NCBI GenBank assembly: GCA_038243635.1 | Contig: JBBSQW010000001.1 | Coordinates: 221,441 to 285,440 of the forward strand | Length of the DNA: 64,000 nucleotides | Origin: Pseudopedobacter sp038243635 | Lineage (GTDB): Bacteria; Bacteroidota; Bacteroidia; Sphingobacteriales; Sphingobacteriaceae | Direction: 5' to 3' | Shown: piece by piece, positions 52,446 through 61,062 of the stretch | Layout of the letters: the number at the start of each line of letters is the position of its first letter | Numbering within the stretch: position 1 is the first letter of the stretch | Translations under genes and position numbers: made by a program | Notes under the pieces: generated by a model | Database searches by the model: none | What the model was told of the DNA's origin: nothing | What the model saw: only the letters and a program-made list of their open reading frames with translations

Positions 52446-52853
52446 ATGAAGAAAGACATTCCAGAACATATTGTCGAAGACATTGCAATTGCAGTAGTTT
52501 TAGAGGAGGAAACTCCTGACAGTAAGAACTGGAATGTTTATATTATTAATCTTAAAGACGTAGCGATAGAAACCCTTTTGATTACCTCTAAGGGTTATGG
52601 TTTAAAGGATGGTGAAGAGGTAAAAACGTCAATATTGAGGCATAAAATTGAGAGACTGGAGCCTCAGTCGTTTTATAAAGTTGAAGCCATTGATGAAGAA
52701 GTTTTTGGTTTAAACAATGAGTATTGGCTGAGCTATTTTATTGGTCGCAATGTTTTTGACAAAAAATTTATCTTTTTACCTGAAAGCATCATCGAATCTA
52801 ATTTTATCAAAGTCCCCATTATTAATAAACCTGGCGTTATGGTTGGGAAGTAG
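52446..52853 (+). CDS. Conserved hypothetical protein
   Basis: This 135-residue cytoplasmic protein is acidic at the N-terminus (PEHIVEDIAIAVVLEEET) and beta-rich (WNVYIINLKDVAIETLLITSKGYG, YWLSYFIGRNVFDKKFIFLPE). I recognise it only as a type of protein commonly found in Bacteroidota; relatives are sometimes misnamed phenylalanyl-tRNA synthetase alpha subunit, and no synthetase motif is present. It lies 50 bp after topA and may be co-transcribed. Confidence 0.75.
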   Translation: MKKDIPEHIVEDIAIAVVLEEETPDSKNWNVYIINLKDVAIETLLITSKGYGLKDGEEVKTSILRHKIERLEPQSFYKVEAIDEEVFGLNNEYWLSYFIGRNVFDKKFIFLPESIIESNFIKVPIINKPGVMVGK

Positions 52854-52859
52854 GTAAAC

Positions 52860-53234
52860 TTATAGCATCTTCGGCACAAAAATAACCAAGCCCACAATCA
52901 CAGCGCTTATTACACTAAACAAAACCGCAAGCGCTGCCAAATCTTTAATCTTTTTAATCTTGGAGTTTTGCTCAGCGCAGATAAAATCACAGACTTCCTC
53001 TATACAGGTATTCAAAATCTCTGTAACAAACACAAAACCAATTGCAAAAACAACCAACGCCCATTCTACAGCTGAAATCTTTAATATAGTTCCCATCGCC
53101 ACAGCAAATGCAGTAAATACTAAATGAACCCTGGCATTATGTTCATGTTTTAGTAAGACTTTAAAGCCGTCGAAAGCATACTTGAAACTATTTAGTCTAC
53201 TTTTCAATGAAAATTTACGATCTGATTTCTCCAT
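52860..53234 (-). CDS. dgkA: Diacylglycerol/undecaprenol kinase family protein
   Basis: This 124-residue integral membrane kinase has three helices (about residues 32-52, 54-78 and 97-121). The signature 'E..NTxIE..D' is present as TEILNTCIEEVCDF and is followed by KIKDLAALAVLFS. Small family members phosphorylate diacylglycerol or undecaprenol in the inner membrane, recycling lipid carriers. Which lipid is used here is not evident. Confidence 0.9.
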   Translation of the reverse strand: MEKSDRKFSLKSRLNSFKYAFDGFKVLLKHEHNARVHLVFTAFAVAMGTILKISAVEWALVVFAIGFVFVTEILNTCIEEVCDFICAEQNSKIKKIKDLAALAVLFSVISAVIVGLVIFVPKML

Positions 53235-53343
53235 TATTAGTTATTGGAACTTAATTATCAATAAAACAAGCACAAAAGTAAATTAGAAACGCTACAAATT
53301 AATCAAGTTCCATTAATTTTAAGTTTTAATAATTGATTATAAT

Positions 53344-53351
53344 TATTTTTG
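53344..53351 (+). promoter_or_regulatory. Candidate -7 box of cydAB
   Basis: TATTTTTG matches TAnnTTTG and lies 20 bp before the cydA start. No TTG is found at the right distance upstream, so the promoter may need an activator or be only partly consensus. Confidence 0.35.
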
Positions 53352-53371
53352 ACGCTAACTAAATCTAAAAA

Positions 53372-54703
53372 ATGGATGACTTTATAGCCGCTCGTTCGCA
53401 AATGGCGCTATCGATGGCTTTTCATATTGTTTTTGCTTGTATAGGTATGGTGATGCCATTTTTTATGGCTGTATCGCATTATCTGTATTTACAAACAAAT
53501 AATATCACTTATAGAAACATTACCCAAGCTTGGACCAAAGGTGTCGCAATATTTTTTGCCACAGGTGCAGTTTCGGGAACGGTTTTATCTTTTGAACTGG
53601 GTTTGTTATGGCCAAAATTTATGGAACATGCCGGTCCAATTTTTGGGATGCCTTTCTCTTTAGAGGGCACCGCTTTTTTTATAGAAGCAATTGCTTTAGG
53701 TTTTTACCTGTATGGTTGGGATAGGTTTAATAAATGGTTTCATTGGTTTACGGGAGTTGTGGTGGGCGTCAGCGGATTAGCATCTGGTATTTTAGTGGTT
53801 GCTGCGAACGCTTGGATGAACAGTCCTGCAGGTTTTGATTATATAGATGGCCAATATTTAAACGTCGACCCTATTGCGGCTATGTTCAATGATGCTTGGT
53901 TTTCTCAGGCTTTACACATGTGTATCGCTGCATTTGTAGCTACTGGATTTGCCGTTGCTGGCATACACGCCTTAATGATTTTAAAGAAACAAAGTAATGA
54001 CTTTCATACTAAAGCTTTTAAAATTGCAGCCATCTTTGGAACTATCGCTGCTGTTTTACAACCGTTAAGTGGAGATATATCTGCAAAGTTTGTGGCAAAA
54101 AACCAACCTGCTAAATTAGCTGCGATGGAAGCGCATTTTCATACCCAGAAAAACGCACCGCTAATCATTGGTGGAATCCCAAATACGGAAACGGGTGAAG
54201 TAAAATATGCTTTAAAAATACCTGGAGCATTAAGTTTTATGACTCACGGCGATTTTAATGCTGAGGTTATTGGTTTAGATCAAATCCCTAAAGAGAATCA
54301 ACCGCCAGTGGCCATTGTACATTATGCTTTTCAAATTATGGTTGGTATTGGAATGCTTTTGATGGCCATCAGTTTTGCTTATTTTATTGCTTTGTGGAAA
54401 AAGAAGAATTGGCTCAAAAAAGACTGGCTTTTGAAATTATTTGTCGTCGCTACGCCGCTTGGATTTATCGCAGTTGAAGCTGGTTGGACAGTAACCGAAG
54501 TTGGACGCCAACCTTGGATTATTAAAGATGTAATGCGGACGATAGATGCGGTAACGCCAATGCCAGGCATTATTTATTCCTTTTATATGTTCACGGCAGT
54601 ATATATTTCACTCTCCTTTATTGTTGCTTTTATGCTTTACCGGCAGATAAAAATGGTTCCGCAATTGTATGATTTACCTAAAACAACCGACAAAAAGCCA
54701 TGA
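53372..54703 (+). CDS. cydA: Cytochrome bd ubiquinol oxidase subunit I
   Basis: This 443-residue membrane subunit oxidises quinol and carries haems b558, b595 and d in the high-affinity terminal oxidase. His near residue 18 (MAFHIVFACIG) and His near residue 188 (QALHMCIAA) are expected haem ligands, and the signature GWTVTEVGRQPW is present. At 443 residues it is much shorter than E. coli CydA (about 520), so it has a short Q-loop as in other Bacteroidota. Its stop overlaps the cydB start by 4 bp. Confidence 0.96.
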   Translation: MDDFIAARSQMALSMAFHIVFACIGMVMPFFMAVSHYLYLQTNNITYRNITQAWTKGVAIFFATGAVSGTVLSFELGLLWPKFMEHAGPIFGMPFSLEGTAFFIEAIALGFYLYGWDRFNKWFHWFTGVVVGVSGLASGILVVAANAWMNSPAGFDYIDGQYLNVDPIAAMFNDAWFSQALHMCIAAFVATGFAVAGIHALMILKKQSNDFHTKAFKIAAIFGTIAAVLQPLSGDISAKFVAKNQPAKLAAMEAHFHTQKNAPLIIGGIPNTETGEVKYALKIPGALSFMTHGDFNAEVIGLDQIPKENQPPVAIVHYAFQIMVGIGMLLMAISFAYFIALWKKKNWLKKDWLLKLFVVATPLGFIAVEAGWTVTEVGRQPWIIKDVMRTIDAVTPMPGIIYSFYMFTAVYISLSFIVAFMLYRQIKMVPQLYDLPKTTDKKP

Positions 54704-55713
54704 TATATGTTGTTATTATATTTCTGTGGACTGCAATTTTGCTTTATTTAATTTTAGGTGGAGCGGATTTTGGCGCAGGTATTCTAGAGCTTTTTACTTC
54801 GGACGCTAATAAAAAAAAGACGCGTAAAACAATGTATCGGGCCATTGGACCGATTTGGGAAGCCAATCATATGTGGTTAATTATTGCTATTGTAATTTTG
54901 TTTGTCGGTTTCCCAAAAATATACACCACCATGTCTATCCACATGCATATTCCATTGGTATTGATGCTATTGGGAATTATTGCTAGAGGTACGGCTTTTA
55001 CTTTTAGGCATTATGATGCTGTAAAAGATGATATGCAGGAAGTTTACAATACAATATTTGTGTACTCTAGTTTCATTACTCCGCTATTTTTAGGAATTAT
55101 TGCTGGAAGTACTGTTACGGGCAAGATAGATCCTAGCGCTACAAACTTTTTAGATGCTTATATTTTTAGTTGGCTTAACGGATTTTCTTTCGCCGTTGGA
55201 TTATTTACGGTGACCATTTGCGGGTTCTTAGCGGCAGTTTTCATTATCGGTCAAACGCCGGAAAAATCAGAAAGAGAGCGATTTATTAAAAAAGCAAAAG
55301 CCTTCAATGTGATGGCAGTTGTAGCAGGTTTATTAGTTTTCATTATTTCTTTGATCGAAAAAATCCCTTTGACTACTTGGGTTTTTGATAATTGGCCAGG
55401 AACTTTGGCTTTTAGTTTAGCTACTATTTCTGTGGTTATACTTTGGTGTATCTGGAAAACAGAACGTACCAATTTAATGCGCTTTCTGGCAGGGTTTCAA
55501 GTCACCATGATTTTATTTATCACCACTTGGAAGCATTACCCAAACATTGTATTGCTAAAAAATGGTGATGCACTTTCGTTATTGCAAGAGCAAGGAAGCG
55601 AAAAAACAATTGATTCCCTTGGCTGGGCTTTACTATTGGGCAGTGTTTTTATTTTACCAACGCTTGTTTATTTGATTTATAGCTTCCAAAAGACGCAACC
55701 AAAGAGTGTTTAA
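54700..55713 (+). CDS. cydB: Cytochrome bd ubiquinol oxidase subunit II
   Basis: This 337-residue polytopic subunit pairs with CydA. The family start is clear (LILGGADFGAGILELF, then GPIWEANHMWLI), and eight to nine hydrophobic helices follow. ATGA overlap with cydA indicates translational coupling. No cydX or cydDC genes are adjacent. A hairpin shared with the convergent bioA gene follows the stop. Confidence 0.96.
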   Translation: MIYVVIIFLWTAILLYLILGGADFGAGILELFTSDANKKKTRKTMYRAIGPIWEANHMWLIIAIVILFVGFPKIYTTMSIHMHIPLVLMLLGIIARGTAFTFRHYDAVKDDMQEVYNTIFVYSSFITPLFLGIIAGSTVTGKIDPSATNFLDAYIFSWLNGFSFAVGLFTVTICGFLAAVFIIGQTPEKSERERFIKKAKAFNVMAVVAGLLVFIISLIEKIPLTTWVFDNWPGTLAFSLATISVVILWCIWKTERTNLMRFLAGFQVTMILFITTWKHYPNIVLLKNGDALSLLQEQGSEKTIDSLGWALLLGSVFILPTLVYLIYSFQKTQPKSV

Positions 55714-55720
55714 ATAAAAA

Positions 55721-55751
55721 AAGGCTCGCAATTTTAAAACCGCGAGTCTTT
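55721..55751. terminator. Hairpin between convergent cydB and bioA
   Basis: AAGGCTCGC (55,721-55,729) pairs with GCGAGTCTT (55,742-55,750) with one G-U pair around a 12-base loop. A-rich sequence precedes the stem and T residues follow it, so it could terminate transcription from both sides. Confidence 0.7.
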
Positions 55752-55775
55752 AATTATATGGTGGTGATTAAACGC

Positions 55776-57041
55776 TTAAAATTTCTTTAGAGCAAGTCTA
55801 ATTTTAGCGTATATATAATCCAAATCTTCATCTGATATGCAGTAAGGCGGCAAAATGTACAAGATATTACCTAGTGGTCTTAATATAATGCCTTGCTGTA
55901 AAAAGAAGTTATACAATTGATCTCTAATGTTGCTGAAGTACGATGTAGCTTCTGTATTCCATTCAAAAGCGATGATGGTACCCAATTGGCGCACATTTTT
56001 TAATTTTGGATGATTTTCTACTTCCTGCTTAAAAGTTTGGTGTTTTTGCTGAATGCGTTGAATGTTAATTAACGTTTCTGGTTTTGTAATTAAATCGAAA
56101 CTTGCGTTGGCAACTGCACAAGCGATTGGGTTCGCCGTAAATGAATGCCCATGAAATAAGGTTTTCATCTTATCGTCCGACAAAAAAGCTTGGTAAATAT
56201 CTTCTGTACAAGAAGTCACTCCCAAAGCCATAGTTCCACCGGTTAAACCTTTAGAAAAGCACATGATATCGGGTTGTGTTTCCACGTAGTCCATTGCAAA
56301 TAGCTTACCCGTTCTGCCAAAACCAGTCATCACCTCATCGGCGATTGTTAACACGTTTTCTTTTCTGCAATGTGTCATCAGTTCATTTAAAAGTGATGCA
56401 TTGTACATCAACATCCCACCCGAACCTAAAATTAAGGGTTCAAAAATAAAACAAGCTAAACTAGATTTTAGATCTGAGATTCGAGATTTAAGCCCCGCAA
56501 TATTTTCATTAGTTGGTAAGTCAATAAACTCCACATCAAATAAAAGACTATCGAAAGGTTTTGTCCAAGCGCTTCTGCCGCTTACGGCCATTGCGCCAAA
56601 AGTATCACCGTGGTAGGCATTTTTGAATGCTAAAATTTTCTGACGCTCGTCTCCTTTATTAAACCAATATTGTAAGCACATCTTTAACGCAACTTCCACT
56701 GCAGTTGAACCGTTATCAGAATAAAATATCTTTTTTTGATTATTTGGAATGATACTCAGCAAGTTCTCCGCTAATTTAACAGCTTGCGGATGGGTGAAAC
56801 CTGCGAAAATCACATGTTCTAATTGTTGCAATTGCTCAAAAGCTTTTTGTGCAATGTATGGATGACTATGCCCATGAATGGTTACCCACCACGACGAAAC
56901 TGCATCAATTAATTTTTCACCATCAGCTGTGTATAAATAAGTCCCTTCACCTTTTACAATCGGAATAGGTTTGGCCGCCGTTTTCATTTGGGTGTACGGA
57001 TGCCATATCTTATCTAAATCTCTTTCAACTAAATCATTCAT
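55776..57041 (-). CDS. bioA: Adenosylmethionine-8-amino-7-oxononanoate aminotransferase
   Basis: BioA makes 7,8-diaminopelargonate, the second-last intermediate but one in biotin synthesis, using PLP and S-adenosylmethionine as amino donor. This 421-residue class III aminotransferase starts DLDKIWHPYTQMK, has SSWWVTIHGHSHP and ADEVMTGFGRTGKLFA, and the PLP lysine in CFSKGLTGGTMALG. No other biotin gene is adjacent; instead it overlaps a Nudix gene by 4 bp, forming an operon with it and a metal transporter. Confidence 0.95.
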   Translation of the reverse strand: MNDLVERDLDKIWHPYTQMKTAAKPIPIVKGEGTYLYTADGEKLIDAVSSWWVTIHGHSHPYIAQKAFEQLQQLEHVIFAGFTHPQAVKLAENLLSIIPNNQKKIFYSDNGSTAVEVALKMCLQYWFNKGDERQKILAFKNAYHGDTFGAMAVSGRSAWTKPFDSLLFDVEFIDLPTNENIAGLKSRISDLKSSLACFIFEPLILGSGGMLMYNASLLNELMTHCRKENVLTIADEVMTGFGRTGKLFAMDYVETQPDIMCFSKGLTGGTMALGVTSCTEDIYQAFLSDDKMKTLFHGHSFTANPIACAVANASFDLITKPETLINIQRIQQKHQTFKQEVENHPKLKNVRQLGTIIAFEWNTEATSYFSNIRDQLYNFFLQQGIILRPLGNILYILPPYCISDEDLDYIYAKIRLALKKF

Positions 57042-57493
57042 AGAAATTGTTCTTTTATTAATTTAACGACATACTTATCAACCGGAAAAGTTACAGAGGC
57101 TTCGTTTAAATCTTCCATATTTACCATTCTAAAACACTGCTTAATCTCTCCTACTTGACCATCAAAATCGTACTCACAAGTGGATATTCTAAATTTGAAG
57201 TTTTGAAGTGGTTTCACCAAATAGTATACTGAAATTAACTGTCCGCCGTCAAAAGCAGAAGCAACAAAAAAATCTGTGGTGTAAAAATGGCTTACAATGT
57301 CAACCTCTAAATTACATTCTTCAATAAACTCCCGCTTTAAGGCATCAGCCAAGCCTTCCCCAAACTCTAAACCTCCGCCAGGGAACTTGATATACCTACG
57401 TCCTTTTTCTTCTTCATCGCTTATTAAAACATTTTTGTCTTTATCGATTAGCAAGCCATAAACTCTTACATTAAACTTTTTAGCGTTCATCAT
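57038..57493 (-). CDS. Nudix hydrolase
   Basis: This 151-residue protein has an intact Nudix box (GGGLEFGEGLADALKREFIEEC), so it should cleave a nucleoside diphosphate linked to another group, with magnesium. It starts VRVYGLLIDKDKNVLISDEE, typical of small Nudix proteins. It overlaps bioA and the upstream CDF gene by 4 bp each, so it sits in a coupled operon. The substrate cannot be predicted. A second Met (57,490) is an alternative start. Confidence 0.92.
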   Translation of the reverse strand: MMNAKKFNVRVYGLLIDKDKNVLISDEEEKGRRYIKFPGGGLEFGEGLADALKREFIEECNLEVDIVSHFYTTDFFVASAFDGGQLISVYYLVKPLQNFKFRISTCEYDFDGQVGEIKQCFRMVNMEDLNEASVTFPVDKYVVKLIKEQFL

Positions 57494-58467
57494 TTCTCAA
57501 AATGCTTTTGATTTTTGGTAATGTTGTCTAACGTCCAAGGAATGTTCTCCGTTTGTTCCTCCGTACGTACCGCACAATTTTTTACGTTACAATAATGGCA
57601 ACATTGCGGTATACAAGGGTCGGCATGGATAAAGAATTCCGTTTTATCGCCAATGTTTTTACCTACCGAACGATCGATTTCAGAAATCTCATCATGCACC
57701 TGGTTTAGGTCTAAATAGTAAGGTAAGGTTACGTGACAATCAATATGCGTTTCGGCGCCATAGCGTTGTGCTCTTAAATTGTGAACATCTATCCAAGCAT
57801 CTTTACGGTTGATATTTAAAAAATGAACCACAGTACCAACAACCTCGGTATCCACCTCGTCCATTAAACCCGCGACAGATTTGCGTACTAGGCGATAACC
57901 CGAAAAAATGATGTATAAACCTAATGCTATTGAAATTAAACTGTCTAAAATAAAAATACCGGTAAAGTAAATCACAACTAAACCTATCATCAAACCAAAG
58001 GTACTTATCGCGTCGGTAATCAAGTGTTTACCCTCTGCGCTTAAAGTAATAGATCTAAATTTTTTCCCCGTTTTAATTAAGTAGAAACCTAAAAATCCAT
58101 TTACAATTCCAGTAATACCTATAATGACAACTCCATCTAAAATTGCATGTAGCGCTTGTGGATAAAAAATATTATATACTGATTTAGCTATAATTAACAA
58201 GCCTGCAAGCGCAATTAATAAGCCTTCTACAAAGGCCGAAAAAAACTCCACCTTCCCATGTCCGTATGGGTGATTCTTATCTTTAGGTTGCGACGCCAAG
58301 TAAATGCTGTAAAAAGCAAAGGTACTTGCTAAAACATTTACAATGCTTTCGGCAGCATCGGTTAAAACTGCATTAGAATGCGTGATAAAATAGGCAGTAA
58401 ACTTTACTAACATTAGCAAAATGCTAACGAGCAGCGATCCTAGTATGATTTTTTGTTTTGCTTGCAA
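57490..58467 (-). CDS. Cation diffusion facilitator metal exporter with Cys-rich tail
   Basis: This 325-residue inner-membrane transporter belongs to the CDF family, which exports zinc, iron or cobalt in exchange for protons. It has six helices, metal-site motifs DAAESIVN (helix 2) and HPYGHGKVEFFSAF, and a cytoplasmic domain (VDTEVVGTVVHFLN, ETHIDCHVTLPYYLDL). The tail DPCIPQCCHYCNVKNC holds five cysteines and a histidine, a likely extra metal-binding site. It is the first gene of the CDF-Nudix-bioA operon. Confidence 0.93.
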   Translation of the reverse strand: MQAKQKIILGSLLVSILLMLVKFTAYFITHSNAVLTDAAESIVNVLASTFAFYSIYLASQPKDKNHPYGHGKVEFFSAFVEGLLIALAGLLIIAKSVYNIFYPQALHAILDGVVIIGITGIVNGFLGFYLIKTGKKFRSITLSAEGKHLITDAISTFGLMIGLVVIYFTGIFILDSLISIALGLYIIFSGYRLVRKSVAGLMDEVDTEVVGTVVHFLNINRKDAWIDVHNLRAQRYGAETHIDCHVTLPYYLDLNQVHDEISEIDRSVGKNIGDKTEFFIHADPCIPQCCHYCNVKNCAVRTEEQTENIPWTLDNITKNQKHFEK

Positions 58468-58556
58468 CTTTAAAGTAGATGTGTTGGTGCGATATTTTAT
58501 TTGCGATTACAAACTTATTGAATTTAGATTCCTTTACCTCATAAAAACTATTTTTA

Positions 58557-58564
58557 TATATTTG
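58557..58564 (+). promoter_or_regulatory. Candidate -7 box of the aminotransferase gene
   Basis: TATATTTG matches the TAnnTTTG box and ends 16 bp before ATG 58,581. A TTG at 58,518 is too far away (36 bp) to be its partner, so the upstream element is not clear. Confidence 0.4.
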
Positions 58565-58580
58565 CACTACAAAGAAAACC

Positions 58581-59774
58581 ATGAGTATTTTATCTAATAG
58601 AATCAATAATCTGGCGGAGAGTCAGACTATTAAAATGGCCAAGCTAGGCCGTGAATTATCTGCAAAAGGTATTAATGTTATTAACCTGAGCTTTGGTGAA
58701 CCCGATTTCAATACGCCGCAATTTATAAAGGACGCTGCGACTGAAGCGATGGATAAGAACTTCACTTACTACACGCCAGTTTCTGGTTACCCAGATTTAA
58801 GAAAAGCGATTGCAGAAAAACTTAAAAGAGAGAATAATTTAGAGTACAATTTTGATCAAATTGTTGTTTCTACTGGAGCAAAGCAGGCTTTAACTAACGC
58901 CTTACTGGTTTTAATTAATCCAGGAGAAGAAGTAATTATACCTACTCCATATTGGGTTTCTTATTCTGAAATGGTAAAACTTGCAGAAGGCGAGTCTGTT
59001 TTTATTAACGCTACTGCAGAAAACAATTTTAAAATTACTGCTGAAGAGTTGGAAGCTGCTATTACACCAAAAACTAAAATGTTTATGTTTTCTTCGCCAT
59101 GTAACCCTACAGGTAGTGTTTACAGCAGAGAAGAATTAGGAGCTTTAGTTAAAGTTTTTGAAAAATACCCGCAAATTTATATCCTTTCTGACGAGATTTA
59201 TGAGCACATTAACTTTGGTGACGGTCACGTATCTATTGCAGAATTTCCATCTGTAAAAGACAGAACAATCGTTGTTAATGGTTTTTCTAAAGCTTATGCA
59301 ATGACTGGTTGGAGAATTGGCTATTTAGCCGCTGCAAAAGACATTGCTGATGCTGCTGATAAATTACAGGGTCAAGTTACATCTGGTTCTTGCTCTATCA
59401 CTCAAAAAGCTGGCTTAGCTGCGTTAAATGGCGGTTTAAAAGAAGTTCATGAAATGCGTGATGCCTTTTTGAAACGGAGAGGAATCGTGTATGATTTATT
59501 AACCAAGATTGAAGGCTTAAAAGTAAATTTACCAGAAGGTGCTTTTTACTTCTTCCCAGATGTTTCTTCTTACTTTGGTAAATCTGTTGATAGTAAAATA
59601 TTGAACAACGCAGAAGATATCTCTCTATACCTACTAAATACCGCTCATGTTTCTACCGTTACTGGTGAGGCGTTTGGTAACGAAAAGTGCATTAGAATTT
59701 CTTATGCTGCTTCTGAAGATGAGTTACGCGAGGCTTGCAAAAGAATTGCTGAAGCTTTAGGAAACTTAAAGTAA
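58581..59774 (+). CDS. PLP-dependent aminotransferase (aspartate aminotransferase type)
   Basis: This 397-residue fold-type I aminotransferase resembles prokaryotic aspartate aminotransferases of subgroup Ib. Motifs include NLSFGEPDFNTP, TPYWVSYSEMVKLAEG, SSPCNPTGSVYSREEL, YILSDEIYEHINF and the PLP lysine in VNGFSKAYAMTGWRIGYLA. It probably interconverts aspartate and oxaloacetate, and the substrate range may be broader. It is monocistronic, with a hairpin shared with the convergent kinase gene. Confidence 0.93.
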   Translation: MSILSNRINNLAESQTIKMAKLGRELSAKGINVINLSFGEPDFNTPQFIKDAATEAMDKNFTYYTPVSGYPDLRKAIAEKLKRENNLEYNFDQIVVSTGAKQALTNALLVLINPGEEVIIPTPYWVSYSEMVKLAEGESVFINATAENNFKITAEELEAAITPKTKMFMFSSPCNPTGSVYSREELGALVKVFEKYPQIYILSDEIYEHINFGDGHVSIAEFPSVKDRTIVVNGFSKAYAMTGWRIGYLAAAKDIADAADKLQGQVTSGSCSITQKAGLAALNGGLKEVHEMRDAFLKRRGIVYDLLTKIEGLKVNLPEGAFYFFPDVSSYFGKSVDSKILNNAEDISLYLLNTAHVSTVTGEAFGNEKCIRISYAASEDELREACKRIAEALGNLK

Positions 59775-59818
59775 AAAATATTTAGTTCGTTTTAGAACTA
59801 GCATAAACTAATAAAAAA

Positions 59819-59851
59819 TAAAAAAGAGGATTATATTATCCTCTTTTTTAT
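59819..59851. terminator. Bidirectional terminator hairpin
   Basis: The sequence AAAAAGAGGAT, a short ATATT-like loop and ATCCTCTTTTT form an A/T-flanked stem of about 11 bp between the convergent aminotransferase and histidine kinase genes. Runs of A on one side and T on the other make it usable from both directions. Confidence 0.88.
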
Positions 59852-59864
59852 TTCTTAAATTTTC

Positions 59865-60962
59865 TTAAGGCTTAAAGGTGATGGTAAATACTGTACCTTT
59901 ATTCTTTTCACTATCGACTACAATAGAAGCGCCCATTTCTATAACCTGTTTTTTTACTAAAAATAAGCCTACCCCTTTTGAATCTCTATTGGTATGGAAA
60001 GTTTGATTTAACTCAAATATTCGACCTTTTGCGTACTCAATGTCAAATCCAAGTCCGTTGTCAGAAACAATCAAATGTTTACCCTTTTCGTTTACGAGTG
60101 TTTTAAAAATGACTTTTGGCGCAAATCTTACCTTACGGTATTTTAAAGCGTTTGTCAGTAAATTAAGTAAAATGCTTTCTAAGTAACTTCTATTAAATTC
60201 GATGTCATTAAATGCTTTAAAATCAGTCTCTATTAAGGCTTTGCTGTTTTGGATTATTGCGTTTATAGATTCGCATACCTCTGCCAAGGATTCGTCGATC
60301 TTTAGTTTTTCGATCCTCAACTTTGCATTGGTATCTTTTTTTACTAACTCGTTAATGTAATTTTCGAGTGTTACGCTAACCTTTTCGGTTGATTGCCTAA
60401 TTAGGTTAATTACCTTTAAGTTATCTACACTTTTGATATCATCGTAATTAAGCAAATCAAACAAACTCCTAATGTTGGATAAGGGAGAACGAAGATTATG
60501 GGATGCTAGCCGAGCAAAATGCTCTAAATCTTTATTTATACGAGAAATATCGTCGTAAAGAAGCTGTTGTTGTCTTTCATCTTCCCTACGTCTGGTTACA
60601 TTTTTGGCAATTGCCAAAATATATTTCTCTTTATAAACTGGAACGGATGTCCATGAAAGCCAGACTATTTCTCCCGACTTTGTTATATATCGATTCTCAA
60701 AATTGATTAAAGGCTCTCCTTCCAGCATTTGCTCTCGCGTAACACCAGTAAAGGCCTTATCTTCCTCCACAATTAAGTCTGTAATCATCATGGAGAGTAA
60801 TTCGTCTTCACTATAACCCAAAGTTTCAGACACTGCCGAGTTTACTTTCAGAAAACGCCCTTCAAAACTTGCTACACAAAACAAATCTGGCGTATAATTG
60901 AAAAATTGACTCAACAGTTTATGCTCATCTATTTTGAGCAACGTCGGATTTGGAGACCGCAT
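59865..60962 (-). CDS. Cytoplasmic PAS-domain sensor histidine kinase
   Basis: This 365-residue kinase has one PAS domain (about residues 18-125, DLFCVASFEGRFLKVN, NRYITKSGEIVWLSWTS), an HisKA-like dimerisation helix with the phospho-accepting His155 (RLASHNLRSPLSN), and an HATPase domain with N-box LLNLLTNALKYR, G1 DNGLGFD and G2 GVGLFLVK. There is no transmembrane segment, so it senses an internal signal. No response regulator gene is adjacent, making it an orphan kinase. Confidence 0.93.
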   Translation of the reverse strand: MRSPNPTLLKIDEHKLLSQFFNYTPDLFCVASFEGRFLKVNSAVSETLGYSEDELLSMMITDLIVEEDKAFTGVTREQMLEGEPLINFENRYITKSGEIVWLSWTSVPVYKEKYILAIAKNVTRRREDERQQQLLYDDISRINKDLEHFARLASHNLRSPLSNIRSLFDLLNYDDIKSVDNLKVINLIRQSTEKVSVTLENYINELVKKDTNAKLRIEKLKIDESLAEVCESINAIIQNSKALIETDFKAFNDIEFNRSYLESILLNLLTNALKYRKVRFAPKVIFKTLVNEKGKHLIVSDNGLGFDIEYAKGRIFELNQTFHTNRDSKGVGLFLVKKQVIEMGASIVVDSEKNKGTVFTITFKP

Positions 60963-61062
60963 AACATCCGTTTTAAAATTTATTTAACGACAATAAAAAC
61001 AATTTAATTAATTCTATACAACACGCACTGTTTTTTTTAAAAAATTAATAAAACTACTTTTT

